Positions 46,157-54,796 of a DNA stretch of 64,000 nucleotides are shown piece after piece. Source of the stretch: Chryseobacterium sp. JV274 (GTDB taxonomy: Bacteria; Bacteroidota; Bacteroidia; Flavobacteriales; Weeksellaceae); the NCBI RefSeq assembly GCF_903969135.1, contig NZ_LR824569.1, forward strand, positions 4,733,001 through 4,797,000, given 5' to 3'. The position numbers were made by a program, and so were the translations under genes. A model generated the notes under the pieces. The model was given only the letters and a program-made list of their open reading frames with translations, was not told where the DNA came from and made no database searches. The number at the start of each line of letters is the position of its first letter. Within the stretch, counting starts at the first letter, position 1.

Positions 46157-46726
46157 ATGAAAAACAACTCGTCCTTAAAAGGCTTACTTATTGCAGCTGT
46201 GGTGTTTATCATTGCCTTTGGGATCTACTTCCTTTTTTTAGCCAAGAAGAATTATTATGTTGTAGATAATCCTACCCCGAATACGTATTACTTTAAGATC
46301 AATAACGGATCTGAAGGAGTTATCTCTGCCGGGCAGTATGTGCATGTGGATTTGAATAAAGGGAAAAACTCTATTCAGGTTTTTGATCAGAACAAAAAAA
46401 TGCTTTACGATTCAGCATTTGAAGTGAATAAGCTTCGTGGTCTGATTAATATTACACACCAGGATTACTACGTAAATGACCAGTATTACGGATACAATCT
46501 TAAAAAAGATTCGTTGCTGGCAAACCTTGATAAAACGGTCATTGATGGAAAGGATTATTACGGAGGAGCCAGACGCTTCAATAAGCTTTACACAGAAGAT
46601 TTTTATTACAATGTAGATGAAGATTATGATAAAGTGATCAAGAATATCCAGAAAGTGGAATCCCGATCTAAAATCTTCAGAAAGCAGGATTACCTAAATT
46701 ATTATAAAGAATATTACAAGTTTTAA
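46157..46726 (+). CDS. Unknown membrane-anchored protein, 189 residues
   Basis: One N-terminal membrane helix (GLLIAAVVFIIAFGIYFLFLA) is followed by a periplasmic domain beginning YYVVDNPTPNTYYFKINNG, with beta-strand character and many Tyr residues, ending in RKQDYLNYYKEYYKF. I do not recognise the family. It is the first gene of a unit with menG (3 bp downstream) and porT. Confidence 0.75.
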   Translation: MKNNSSLKGLLIAAVVFIIAFGIYFLFLAKKNYYVVDNPTPNTYYFKINNGSEGVISAGQYVHVDLNKGKNSIQVFDQNKKMLYDSAFEVNKLRGLINITHQDYYVNDQYYGYNLKKDSLLANLDKTVIDGKDYYGGARRFNKLYTEDFYYNVDEDYDKVIKNIQKVESRSKIFRKQDYLNYYKEYYKF

Positions 46727-46729
46727 GTT

Positions 46730-47461
46730 TTGACAAAAGATATTACCAAAGTTACTCCCTACAATTCAGAGGCTACAAAAAAAAGCCAGGTAGAGGATAT
46801 GTTCGACAATATTGCACCGAAGTATGACCTTCTGAACCGTGTTTTATCCATGAAAATTGATATTTTGTGGAGAAATAAACTGGTAAAATGGATGAAAAAT
46901 GATAATCCGCAGGAAGTGCTGGATGTGGCTACAGGAACGGGAGATCTGGCAATTACCATTGAAAAAGGAACCGGTTCTAAAGTAGTTGGATTAGATTTAT
47001 CACAACAAATGCTGAATGTTGGCGTTATTAAAATAAAAAAACTTAAATTAGACGGCAAAATTTCCATGCAAAAAGGGGATGCAGAAAATTTACCTTTCGA
47101 GGACAATAGATTTGATGCTGTTTCCGTTGCATTTGGAGTAAGGAATTTTGAGAATCTTACCAAAGGTTTAGCAGAGTTAAGAAGAGTAGTTAAAGATAAC
47201 AAAAGTGTTTATATACTGGAGTTTTCAAAGGTTGAGGGTTTCATGGGACCATTTTATATGTTTTATTTCAAAAATATATTGCCTGCCATTGGCAGATTGG
47301 TTTCTAAGGATAATAGGGCGTATACATACCTTCCGGATTCTGTAAATGCTTTTCCTTTCGGGGAGAAGATGAAGCAAATTCTTTTAGATACGGGATTTAA
47401 GAAAGTAGAATATAAAAAATTAAGTTTAGGTATAGCCACAATTTATAAAGCAACAAAGTAA
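46730..47461 (+). CDS. menG: Demethylmenaquinone methyltransferase (TTG start)
   Basis: The 243-residue methyltransferase shows the UbiE/MenG pattern: VEDMFDNIAPKYDLLNRVLSMKIDILWR, SAM loop VLDVATGTGDLAI, DAENLPFEDNRFDAVSVAFGVRNFEN and LEFSKVEGF. Menaquinone is the quinone of this group, so it makes MK from DMK. Translation begins at TTG 46730, 3 bp after the previous stop; the KVTPYNS segment right after the start is conserved in relatives as I recall, so this start is preferred over ATG 46799-46801. Confidence 0.93.
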   Translation: MTKDITKVTPYNSEATKKSQVEDMFDNIAPKYDLLNRVLSMKIDILWRNKLVKWMKNDNPQEVLDVATGTGDLAITIEKGTGSKVVGLDLSQQMLNVGVIKIKKLKLDGKISMQKGDAENLPFEDNRFDAVSVAFGVRNFENLTKGLAELRRVVKDNKSVYILEFSKVEGFMGPFYMFYFKNILPAIGRLVSKDNRAYTYLPDSVNAFPFGEKMKQILLDTGFKKVEYKKLSLGIATIYKATK

Positions 47462-47464
47462 CCT

Positions 47465-48247
47465 ATGAATAAATTTCTATTAAAAGCACTGGTTTTAACC
47501 TCAGTAAATGTTGCCGTTTTTGCAAACGCGCAATTCAGAACCCGAAACAGAATGGATAAGTTGGAAGATTTCGACGAGCAGAAATTCAGTTGGGGTTTTT
47601 ATTTGAACGGGAACAGACTGGATTACCGCATTGTTTTGCATCCGAAATACGGGATGAATGATAATGAAAACCTTGTTACATCCAAGGAAAGCTATAGTTT
47701 CGGTGCCGGGCTTATTGCAAAATGGAGACTGAATGATTATCTTGATGTAAGGATAGAACCAGGTTTACAGTTTGCTCAAAGACAGTTGACTTTTAATACT
47801 CAATCCAATGACATTTATGCAGGTGGTTCTTTAACCAATCCTCCTTTTATGCCATTCCCTTTACAGGAAAAGGATAAAGTAAGAGAAATTAAATCTACAT
47901 TAATTGACGTTCCTGTAATGTTGGAGCTTCATGGACAAAGATGGTACAATTCAAGACCTTATATTGCCGCAGGGGTGAACTATGTTGTAAACCTTCAGTC
48001 TAACTCAACTTCCACAGATGATAACATGCAGGGGATCTACAGATCAACTACCCACAACTTTGCATGGTCTGCAGAAATGGGAATTCAGTTTTATTTCAAC
48101 AAATTTAAACTGACTCCAGCTGTAAGAGGAACATTCTTCATGAACAACGAGAAAGTGGCTGATAATGCTACTACACCTCCTTACTGGGCTTCTGCAATTT
48201 CAACATTACAGACAAGAGCCGTAATGTTTGTTCTGAAATTTGAATAA
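47465..48247 (+). CDS. porT: Type IX secretion component PorT
   Basis: A 260-residue exported protein (signal ALVLTSVNVAVFANA) that folds as an outer-membrane barrel: FSWGFYLNGNRLDYRIVLHP, LNDYLDVRIEPGLQFAQRQLTF, KSTLIDVPVMLELHGQRWYNSRPYIAAGVNYV, ending VMFVLKFE. The YNSRPYIAAGVNY block and the position next to ubiE/menG match PorT/SprT of the type IX secretion system, which exports large cell-surface and extracellular enzymes in Bacteroidota. Confidence 0.88.
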   Translation: MNKFLLKALVLTSVNVAVFANAQFRTRNRMDKLEDFDEQKFSWGFYLNGNRLDYRIVLHPKYGMNDNENLVTSKESYSFGAGLIAKWRLNDYLDVRIEPGLQFAQRQLTFNTQSNDIYAGGSLTNPPFMPFPLQEKDKVREIKSTLIDVPVMLELHGQRWYNSRPYIAAGVNYVVNLQSNSTSTDDNMQGIYRSTTHNFAWSAEMGIQFYFNKFKLTPAVRGTFFMNNEKVADNATTPPYWASAISTLQTRAVMFVLKFE

Positions 48248-48269
48248 AAATATTCCATTGAAAATACAT

Positions 48270-48297
48270 AGGAGGTGCATTAGCACCTCCTTTTTTG
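48270..48297 (+). terminator. Terminator after porT
   Basis: Stem aggaggtgc / gcacctcct with an ATTA loop, then T-run. Confidence 0.9.
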
Positions 48298-48328
48298 TTT
48301 GTATTTCAAAATATAGAGCGTTTTATTT

Positions 48329-48357
48329 TTGTTAGTGTTATTATTTTTTTATTTTTG
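48329..48357 (+). promoter_or_regulatory. Promoter for the coiled-coil/zapA unit
   Basis: TTG at 48329-48331, 18-bp spacer, and TATTTTTG at 48350-48357. It lies within the possible longer upstream reading frame and therefore favours ATG 48385 as start. Confidence 0.75.
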
Positions 48358-48384
48358 CTTTTAGTTAGAATATACAAACCTGAA

Positions 48385-48687
48385 ATGCTTCAAGATTTAG
48401 AAAACAATTTTTCAGAATTAGAGAGAAAGATTTCGACTCTGCAAAAGAACTATAAAAATCTTACGGAAAATTTAAAAGAATTAAATATTGAGCATGAAGA
48501 GTTGAAGAAGAAGTATGATGAGGAAAGAAGAAAGAATCAGGTATTAGCAGAAGAACAAAAAAATATAAAGCTTTATTCAGCAATATCAGGAAATCCTGAA
48601 CACAATAGATTAATGAAAAACCATATCAACAGATTGGTGAAAGAAATTGATTTCTGTATTGCTCAGCTTCAAAACAGTGGATTATAA
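48385..48687 (+). CDS. Coiled-coil protein upstream of ZapA (ZapB-like)
   Basis: From ATG 48385 the product is 100 residues, almost wholly coiled coil (MLQDLENNFSELERKISTLQKNY, NLKELNIEHEELKKKYDEERRK) with a helical end NHINRLVKEIDFCIAQLQ. A longer frame reaches back to 48295 and adds a hydrophobic stretch, but it overlaps a terminator and a promoter. It overlaps zapA by one base. By size and position it may pair with ZapA at the division ring, in the manner of ZapB; this is an inference. Confidence 0.75.
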   Translation: MLQDLENNFSELERKISTLQKNYKNLTENLKELNIEHEELKKKYDEERRKNQVLAEEQKNIKLYSAISGNPEHNRLMKNHINRLVKEIDFCIAQLQNSGL

Positions 48688-48974
48688 TGGAGATAAGGAG
48701 AATAACCGTCAACATTGCAGGAAGAGTGTATCCGCTGAACGTACCGGCAGCAGAGGAGGAAACTTTGCGTAAAGTAGGGAAGCAGATCGAGAATATGATT
48801 AAAGATTTTGAACAGAACTTCGATGTAAGAGATAAACAGGATGCTTTGGCAATGTGTGCCCTGAAACTGGGAACCAATGCAGAAGTAGTTTCTCTGAACT
48901 ACGAAAAAAATATTAATTCTACCAACGAAAGGTTAACGCAGATTAATCAATCGTTGAATGAAATCGGGAAATAG
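48687..48974 (+). CDS. zapA: Cell division protein ZapA
   Basis: The 95-residue protein shows the ZapA pattern: ITVNIAGRVYPLNVPAAEEETLRKVGKQIENMI at the N-terminal beta/alpha head, DKQDALAMCALKLGTNA, then a coiled-coil tail. ZapA bundles FtsZ filaments at midcell. The gene is followed directly by 6S RNA, as in many proteobacteria. Confidence 0.92.
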   Translation: MEIRRITVNIAGRVYPLNVPAAEEETLRKVGKQIENMIKDFEQNFDVRDKQDALAMCALKLGTNAEVVSLNYEKNINSTNERLTQINQSLNEIGK

Positions 48975-48997
48975 ATTTTTTTTCCTGAAAAATTACT

Positions 48998-49166
48998 GCC
49001 TACAATAATTCTAACACATTAAAGGTAAACTCAACGCTAAACAATTACCGAACAAATGTCCATCGAATGGCGTGCCGGATTTCCGGATTACAGACAGTGG
49101 AAATCAGTTCAAATCGTGTTGATTAGGAGTTTACTCTCAATCTCTGGATTATTGTAGGCTTTTTTT
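48998..49166 (+). ncRNA. ssrS: 6S RNA (6S-Flavo type)
   Basis: The outer stem gcctacaataatt (48998-49010) pairs with gattattgtaggc (49147-49159), followed by seven T. An inner helix joins gtaaactcaacgc with gtgttgattaggagtttac, with an internal bulge, and a terminal hairpin ccgga-ttt-ccgg lies in the centre. Long imperfect rod, size near 165 nt, and location directly after zapA fit 6S RNA, which binds RNA polymerase in stationary phase. Confidence 0.85.
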
Positions 49167-49208
49167 ATTTAACAAGGATATGAATACAATTAAAACTCAA
49201 TATAAATT

Positions 49209-50774
49209 ATGATAGAAGTTATAGTCGGTGTTGTTTGTTTAGTAATCGGGGCTGTAGTGGGAATGTTTTTCTCAAAAAGCTCTCTGAATACTAAGGCAAA
49301 ATTCATCATAGATGATGCTAAGAAAAACGCCGAAAACCTTATAGAAAAAGCTAATGTACAAGCTGAATCCATAAAGAAAGAAAAGAACCTTCAGGCAAAA
49401 GAAAAATTCCTGGAACTGAAATCTCAGCATGATGCAGACATTCAGTCCCGTGAAAAGAAAATGCAGGAAGTTGAAAAGAGAACGAAAGACAAGGAGCACA
49501 AGCTGAATGATGAACTTAGCAAGACAGGAAAGCTTGAAAAAGATCTGGATAAGCAAATTGCAGATTATGCAAAGAAGACCGAAATCCTTGAAAGAAAACA
49601 GCAGGAATTAGATACAGCTAACGCTAAGAAAGTAGAAATACTTGAAAAAATCTCTAATTATACCGCTGATGAAGCTAAAGCAGAATTGGTAGAAACCATG
49701 AGAGCGGAAGCAAAAACAAGAGCACAGGCACACGTTCAGAGCATTATGGAAGAAGCTCAGATGAATGCCAAAAACGAAGCGAGAAAAATCGTTATCCAAA
49801 CGATTCAGAGAATCGGAACAGAGCAGGCTATCGAAAACTCAGTATCCGTTTTCAATATTGAATCCGATGAAGTAAAGGGTAGAATTATCGGTAGAGAAGG
49901 TAGAAATATCCGTGCTTTAGAAGCCGTAACAGGAGTTGAAATCATCGTTGATGATACCCCGGAAGCTATTCTTCTTTCATGCTTTGACCCTGTAAGAAGG
50001 GAAATTGCAAGACTATCACTTCACAGATTGGTAACCGATGGTAGAATTCACCCGGCAAGAATCGAAGAAGTAGTTGAAAAAACTAGAAAACAGATCGAAG
50101 AGGAAATCATTGAAGTAGGTAAGAGAACCATCATTGATTTAGGAATCCACGGATTACACCCTGAATTGATCAAAATCGTAGGTAGAATGAAATACCGTTC
50201 TTCTTACGGACAAAACTTACTGCAGCACTCAAGAGAAGTAGCAAACATTGCTGCAACTATGGCTGCTGAGTTAGGATTAAACGTAAAATTAGCAAAAAGA
50301 GCAGGTCTTTTACACGATATCGGTAAAGTTCCTGAGCAGGAATCAGAATTACCACACGCTTTGTTAGGAATGCAGTGGGCTGAGAAATATGGTGAAAACC
50401 CTGAAGTAGTAAACGCTATTGGAGCTCACCACGACGAAATTGAAATGAAGTCTTTATTATCTCCAATCATTCAGGTTGCAGATGCAATCTCAGGAGCAAG
50501 ACCGGGAGCAAGAAGACAGGTGCTGGAATCTTATATCCAGAGATTGAAAGACCTTGAATCTGCAGCATTAAGCTTTGACGGAGTTTCCAGTGCTTATGCA
50601 ATCCAGGCGGGTAGAGAACTAAGAGTAATGGTAGAGAGCGGAAAAGTGAATGATGAAGTAGCTTCTCAACTTTCTTACGATATCTCTGAGAAAATTCAGA
50701 ATGAACTGACTTATCCTGGACAGGTAAAAGTAACAGTAATCAGAGAAACGAGAGCTGTGAATATTGCCAGATAA
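49209..50774 (+). CDS. rny: Ribonuclease Y
   Basis: A 521-residue protein with one N-terminal membrane helix ([21 protein letters not shown]), a long coiled coil (about 30-200), a KH domain ([29 protein letters not shown]) and an HD domain ([21 protein letters not shown]). It starts mRNA decay at the membrane. Length and domain order match RNase Y of Gram-positives. Confidence 0.96.
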   Translation: MIEVIVGVVCLVIGAVVGMFFSKSSLNTKAKFIIDDAKKNAENLIEKANVQAESIKKEKNLQAKEKFLELKSQHDADIQSREKKMQEVEKRTKDKEHKLNDELSKTGKLEKDLDKQIADYAKKTEILERKQQELDTANAKKVEILEKISNYTADEAKAELVETMRAEAKTRAQAHVQSIMEEAQMNAKNEARKIVIQTIQRIGTEQAIENSVSVFNIESDEVKGRIIGREGRNIRALEAVTGVEIIVDDTPEAILLSCFDPVRREIARLSLHRLVTDGRIHPARIEEVVEKTRKQIEEEIIEVGKRTIIDLGIHGLHPELIKIVGRMKYRSSYGQNLLQHSREVANIAATMAAELGLNVKLAKRAGLLHDIGKVPEQESELPHALLGMQWAEKYGENPEVVNAIGAHHDEIEMKSLLSPIIQVADAISGARPGARRQVLESYIQRLKDLESAALSFDGVSSAYAIQAGRELRVMVESGKVNDEVASQLSYDISEKIQNELTYPGQVKVTVIRETRAVNIAR

Positions 50775-50796
50775 TAATCAGAAAAAGATATTTGAT

Positions 50797-50828
50797 AAAA
50801 ACCTTTCAAGAAATTGAAAGGTTTTTTA
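50797..50828 (+). terminator. Terminator after rny
   Basis: Stem aaaacctttcaa / ttgaaaggtttt with GAAA loop, T-run following. Confidence 0.9.
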
Positions 50829-50847
50829 TTTTTATCAAAACTTAAAA

Positions 50848-52089
50848 ATGCAAGAACTGTCCATGTCTTCAAAACTGAAGTACATTTTCTCAATTCCCGT
50901 TATTATTTCTGCCTTAGGCTATTTTGTAGATATTTATGATCTCCTTTTATTCGGAATCGTTAGAATACCAAGTTTAAAAGCTCTGGGGCTTAATCCGGAT
51001 GCTGACGGAACTTTTATTCTGAACTGTCAGATGGTAGGTCTTCTCATCGGAGGCGTTTTCTGGGGTATTTTCGGAGATAAAAAAGGAAGGCTTTCCGTAC
51101 TCTTCGGATCTATTTTAGTGTATTCCTTAGCTAATATTGCCTGCGGTTTTCTTCCTTATTTTCCAAAAGAACATTTGTTGTACCAATATGCCGGTTTGAG
51201 GTTTATTGCAGGTATTGGGCTTGCCGGAGAGCTTGGAGCGGGAATTACGCTGGTTTCTGAAAGCCTGCCGAAGAGTTTGAGAGCAATCGGGACCTCGGTT
51301 GTTGCCGGTTTTGGATTAATGGGAGCTGTAGTGGCTCAGCTTACGGTAGAACTGGCCGGTGGCTGGAATATCTCTTATATTATCGGTGGTATCATGGGAA
51401 TTATGTTATTGATACTGAGAATAAGTGTGTCCGAATCCGGAATTTATAAGAATATTGAACATAAAAATGTCTCAAAAGGAAATTTTCTGTCCTTTTTTAC
51501 CAATAAAGAAAGATTGACAAGATACTTAAAATGTATTGCTGTAGGATTGCCTACATGGTATTGTATAGGGATTCTGGCTGTTTTAGCCAATCAGTTTGCC
51601 CCTGAATTAGGAATTAAAGAGATCAACCCAGGAAAAGCAATTATGTGGGCATATGTAGGGATTTCTGTGGGTGACCTATTGAGCGGATTTATTTCCCATG
51701 CTTTAAAATCCCGGAAAATGGCCATCTTCTATATGCTGATCTTTACTCTAATTGGGGTAGCAGTGATGTTATTCGGTAATACCAATACAGAAACAAAATA
51801 CTATCTGTTTTGTGTATGGCTTGGTTTCGGAACAGGATATTGGGCCATGTTTGTGACACTGGCTGCAGAACAGTTCGGGACTAATATCAGAAATACCGCA
51901 ACAACAACGGTACCTAATATGGTAAGAGGATTGGTGCCGGTTATGATTTTTGCTTTTGATTCTCTTAAAGGTCATTTTCCGGTTGTGGAGAGCGCGGCGA
52001 TAGTGGGAGTCGTGGTATTTGGACTTGCATTTTATTCTTCACTTACTATTTCTGAAACCCACGACCGCGATCTTGAATTTACAGAATAA
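50848..52089 (+). CDS. Major facilitator superfamily transporter
   Basis: A 413-residue protein with 12 predicted membrane helices. The sugar-transporter type loop appears as GVFWGIFGDKKGRLSVLFGS between helices 2 and 3, GLRFIAGIGLAGELGAGITLVSE in helix 4-5, and FGTNIRNTATTTVPNMVRG in the second half, a layout seen in metabolite:H+ symporters. The N-terminal DIYDLLLFGI is conserved in this group. Substrate unknown. Confidence 0.85.
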   Translation: MQELSMSSKLKYIFSIPVIISALGYFVDIYDLLLFGIVRIPSLKALGLNPDADGTFILNCQMVGLLIGGVFWGIFGDKKGRLSVLFGSILVYSLANIACGFLPYFPKEHLLYQYAGLRFIAGIGLAGELGAGITLVSESLPKSLRAIGTSVVAGFGLMGAVVAQLTVELAGGWNISYIIGGIMGIMLLILRISVSESGIYKNIEHKNVSKGNFLSFFTNKERLTRYLKCIAVGLPTWYCIGILAVLANQFAPELGIKEINPGKAIMWAYVGISVGDLLSGFISHALKSRKMAIFYMLIFTLIGVAVMLFGNTNTETKYYLFCVWLGFGTGYWAMFVTLAAEQFGTNIRNTATTTVPNMVRGLVPVMIFAFDSLKGHFPVVESAAIVGVVVFGLAFYSSLTISETHDRDLEFTE

Positions 52090-52185
52090 TTTAAACTGTT
52101 TAAAAAAATAAAAAGGTTATTTCTTATTTTTAATATAATAATAACGTTATAATCAATAAATTATTAATTTTTATAGTGATTTTTG

Positions 52186-52215
52186 TTGCGTGTAATTAAT
52201 ATTTGTTTAACTTTG
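52186..52215 (+). promoter_or_regulatory. Promoter of the GG-leader peptide gene
   Basis: TTG at 52186-52188, 19-bp spacer, TAACTTTG at 52208-52215: a complete match to the Bacteroidota promoter, about 50 bp before the start codon. Confidence 0.85.
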
Positions 52216-52265
52216 GAAGGTAACTAAAACTATATTGTTTAATCAAACTAAATCACATGAACATT

Positions 52266-52445
52266 ATGAAAAACGCTAAAAAATTAAGAAAGCAAGATCT
52301 AAAAAATATCACAGGAGGAATAAGCGGTAACCCTGATTTATCTCTTTGTGGATGCAGCTGCTCAGGATCAGTAACAGGACCATGGTATTGCGTACAGTAT
52401 ATCGGTTGTCCACAGGTCTATACTTGTGGTGACGCCGCAATCTAA
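52266..52445 (+). CDS. Double-glycine leader, Cys-rich bacteriocin-like peptide 1
   Basis: A 59-residue peptide from ATG 52266 (a second ATG is at 52257). The leader MKNAKKLRKQDLKNITGG ends in Gly-Gly, the cleavage site for peptidase-containing exporters. The core begins ISGNPDLSLCGCSCSG and holds six Cys, among them CGCSC and VYTC. Chryseobacterium genomes carry families of such peptides; their activity is unknown. No exporter, immunity or modification gene is adjacent. It has a strong promoter and a terminator, so it is a single-gene unit. Confidence 0.85.
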   Translation: MKNAKKLRKQDLKNITGGISGNPDLSLCGCSCSGSVTGPWYCVQYIGCPQVYTCGDAAI

Positions 52446-52488
52446 AGAAATTATTTCAATACGAAATAAACATTTCCACATTTATTAT

Positions 52489-52520
52489 GCAGAACCCTTT
52501 TGATATCAAAAGGGTTCTGC
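52489..52520. terminator. Bidirectional terminator between peptide gene and yeiH-like gene
   Basis: A perfect 32-nt palindrome with 16-nt arms starting gcagaaccctttt, 44 bp after the peptide stop and 6 bp from the convergent stop. Confidence 0.85.
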
Positions 52521-52525
52521 TCATT

Positions 52526-53461
52526 TTAATGGATAATATAAAGAAGACTGCCAACACTTATAGTAATCCAAAGGAGTACAGCGGCTAATAAAGGTTTTAA
52601 TCCTATTGATTTCAGGATTTGAAGAGAAAGAGTAGAACCTATGAAAAATAGGGTCAGATTCAGTCCGGATTTTGCTAAAACAGTTATAGAAGTACTGAAA
52701 CGGTCAAGAAACGGGAAATACGTATTCAGAAGAATGGCCGCAATAAAATAACCGATGAACCACGGAATTTTTATCTTTGAATCTTTACTTTTAAAAATGA
52801 ACATCGTGATCAATGAAACCGGAATGATCCAAAGGGCACGTGCCAATTTTACAGTCGTTGCTATTTTCAATGCTTCATCCCCATATTTGCTGGCGGCACC
52901 CACAACAGAACTTGTGTCATGAATTCCAACTGCACACCAAAGCCCAAACTGTTCCTGTGAAAGATTCAGCAAATGTCCTATGGCAGGATAAACAAACAAT
53001 GCAATAGAATTTAATGTAAAAACAATAGCTAAAGCAAGTGAAATTTGTTTCGTGCTCGGTTTGATAATAGGAGATATTGCAGCAATTGCACTCCCTCCAC
53101 AAATAGCGGTTCCTGCAGAAATAAGATAAGATAAAGGTCTTTCCAGTTTAAATACTTTTCCCAGGAAATATCCCAATACCATTACTGTAACAATACTTAC
53201 AACCGTTAACATCAATCCTGTTTTTCCAGCATGAAGAGCTTCATCCAGTTTCAATCCGAATCCCAGACCGACAATCGAAATCTGCAGGAGCAAATGGATG
53301 TAGTGATGAAGGTGTTTCTCAAACGGATTTCCTATAAAAACAGCCAGAGCAAATCCCAAAACCAGAGCAATTGGCGAAGATATAAGCGGAGTAAGACATA
53401 GAACTGCCAATACAATAAAAAATACTTTTCGGATCATTTCATTTTGGATGAAATCTTTCAT
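52526..53461 (-). CDS. YeiH-family putative sulfate exporter
   Basis: A 311-residue membrane protein (start ATG 53461, MKDFIQNEMIRK) with about ten helices. Family blocks are LLQISIVGLGFGLKLDEAL, YLISAGTAICGGSAIAAISPI, GIHDTSSVVGAASKYGDEAL and KLARALWIIPVSL. YeiH-type proteins are proposed to export sulfate or sulfite-related solutes. A LysR regulator encoded upstream on the same strand is the usual partner. Confidence 0.9.
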   Translation of the reverse strand: MKDFIQNEMIRKVFFIVLAVLCLTPLISSPIALVLGFALAVFIGNPFEKHLHHYIHLLLQISIVGLGFGLKLDEALHAGKTGLMLTVVSIVTVMVLGYFLGKVFKLERPLSYLISAGTAICGGSAIAAISPIIKPSTKQISLALAIVFTLNSIALFVYPAIGHLLNLSQEQFGLWCAVGIHDTSSVVGAASKYGDEALKIATTVKLARALWIIPVSLITMFIFKSKDSKIKIPWFIGYFIAAILLNTYFPFLDRFSTSITVLAKSGLNLTLFFIGSTLSLQILKSIGLKPLLAAVLLWITISVGSLLYIIH

Positions 53462-53557
53462 AATGCGAACTTTTAAAATCTGCACCAAAATTCTGGAAAA
53501 TAGTATTACAAAGTAAATCGTATTTTGTTATATTGGATAACTAAAAGTTATAATTAA

Positions 53558-53606
53558 TAAAGATAAAAGATAAAAGATGAAAGATGAAAGATGAAAGATG
53601 AAAGAT
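53558..53606. repeat. Heptamer array (AAAGAT[A/G])x7
   Basis: Units aaagata, aaagata, four aaagatg and aaagatc at 53558-53606, about 100 bp upstream of the yeiH-like start. Confidence 0.9.
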
Positions 53607-53640
53607 CTTGTCGTTAAATTTACTATTTGCTTGACTACAT

Positions 53641-53706
53641 CAATAGGGTTGAGCTTTAGCCCAGCCAAATAAATTTTAAAAATTGCATTGGCTTTAGCCA
53701 AAACTT
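53641..53706. repeat. Composite GCTTTAGC palindromic repeat, copy 2
   Basis: A gagctttagcccagcc hairpin near 53651 and ttggctttagccaa at 53688-53701, in the same order and distance (about 41 bp) as at 7030-7095. Together with the heptamer array it fills the 327-bp gap between the yeiH-like and LysR genes. Confidence 0.7.
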
Positions 53707-53788
53707 AAAAGCTTTGTATATTTTTAATAACCATGCTAAAAAATAATAGGATTTTCTATTATTAATAGATTTTTACATCATAAGAGGA

Positions 53789-54664
53789 TTACTCTGCAAA
53801 TCTCAGGAAAAGCTTAATCAGCTCAGATTGTTGTCCTTTAGGCAGAATAAAATGAAAATCTCTTTCAATACTGAAGTTTTTGATGTCAATGACAGCCAGT
53901 ACATTATTCTTAAGTTCGTTGAGGATCGTGCTGATCGATAGAAATGCCATACATTCCGAGTGAAGAAGATAGTTTTTGATACTCTCACTGCTTCCCAGCT
54001 GCATAACGGTATTCAGTTCATGGATATTGATGTCTTTCTCTTTAAGCCTGTTTTGTATAAACTCAAGTGTTCCGGAACCCTGTTCTCTGAAGATCAGATC
54101 CAGATGATAGAGATCTTTTAAGTTTAAAGTTTTATGGGCAAGAGGATGGTCTGATTTTGCTGCCAGAACAATTTCATCAGGCTTAAAAGTCCTGTATTCA
54201 AAATAAGAAGACTGTGATTCTCCTTCAATAATACCCAGATCTATTTTTTCTTCTTTTAAAAGTGTTGAGATCGTTTCTGTATTTCCCGTAAGAAGCTCAA
54301 TCTTAATATCTTTATAATAAGAATTGAATTTGGCTAAAATTTCAGGTAAAATATACTGTGCAACGGTTGTACTGGCCCCGATAATCAGTTTTCCTTTATG
54401 CTGCTGACTGATCTGGCTGATTTCAAATTCCATGTCACGGTAGATACTTCTGATCTTTTCTGCATGTTCATACAGAATCTTTCCGCTCTGAGTAAGCTGA
54501 ATAGAAGTTCCTTTACGGTCAAATAGCTTGGCACCTATCTGAGTTTCAATTTCTTTAACGTGTTTGGTAACAGCAGGTTGTGAAATATGAAGCTCTTCTG
54601 AAGCTTTAGTGAAACTTAATCGGGAAGCCACCGTATGGAAAACTTTTAATCTGTAATCGAACAT
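53789..54664 (-). CDS. LysR-family transcriptional regulator
   Basis: A 291-residue protein with an N-terminal helix-turn-helix (FTKASEELHISQPAVTKHVKEIETQIGAKLFDRKG) and a type 2 periplasmic-binding-like sensor (KLIIGASTTVAQYILPEILAKF; FREQGSGTLEFIQNRL). It is close to the CysB/YeiE-like branch and upstream of yeiH on the same strand, so it is the likely regulator of that gene. Effector unknown. Confidence 0.93.
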   Translation of the reverse strand: MFDYRLKVFHTVASRLSFTKASEELHISQPAVTKHVKEIETQIGAKLFDRKGTSIQLTQSGKILYEHAEKIRSIYRDMEFEISQISQQHKGKLIIGASTTVAQYILPEILAKFNSYYKDIKIELLTGNTETISTLLKEEKIDLGIIEGESQSSYFEYRTFKPDEIVLAAKSDHPLAHKTLNLKDLYHLDLIFREQGSGTLEFIQNRLKEKDINIHELNTVMQLGSSESIKNYLLHSECMAFLSISTILNELKNNVLAVIDIKNFSIERDFHFILPKGQQSELIKLFLRFAE

Positions 54665-54721
54665 GGGGTAAAATTACGAATTATAGTTGGAAATGGAGAA
54701 AGAGGTTTTGGAGAGTGGGAG

Positions 54722-54791
54722 GGTTTAAGGTTTAGAGTTTAAGGTTGTAGGTAACCAGCAACAAAAACAACTAGCAACAAGCAACAAGAAA
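54722..54791. repeat. Degenerate heptamer-periodic array after the CLC gene
   Basis: Ten 7-bp units: ggtttaa, ggtttag, agtttaa, ggttgta, ggtaacc, agcaaca, aaaacaa, ctagcaa, caagcaa, caagaaa. It merges the words of the (TTGCTAG) and (AAACCTT) arrays, read on the other strand, and ends 5 bp from the CLC stop codon. Confidence 0.75.
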
Positions 54792-54796
54792 ACGGC

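Noticed and set aside
46759..47202. 147-residue open frame on the minus strand
   Set aside because: It is antisense to menG, with no promoter or homology; menG has all family motifs.
48295..48384. N-terminal membrane segment of the coiled-coil protein before ZapA
   Set aside because: It overlaps a terminator's T-run and contains a complete promoter; translation from 48385 is more likely. It stays possible if transcription reads through from porT.
52266..52445. Lanthipeptide or other modified RiPP
   Set aside because: No modification enzyme gene is present nearby; only the double-glycine leader and Cys content are supported.
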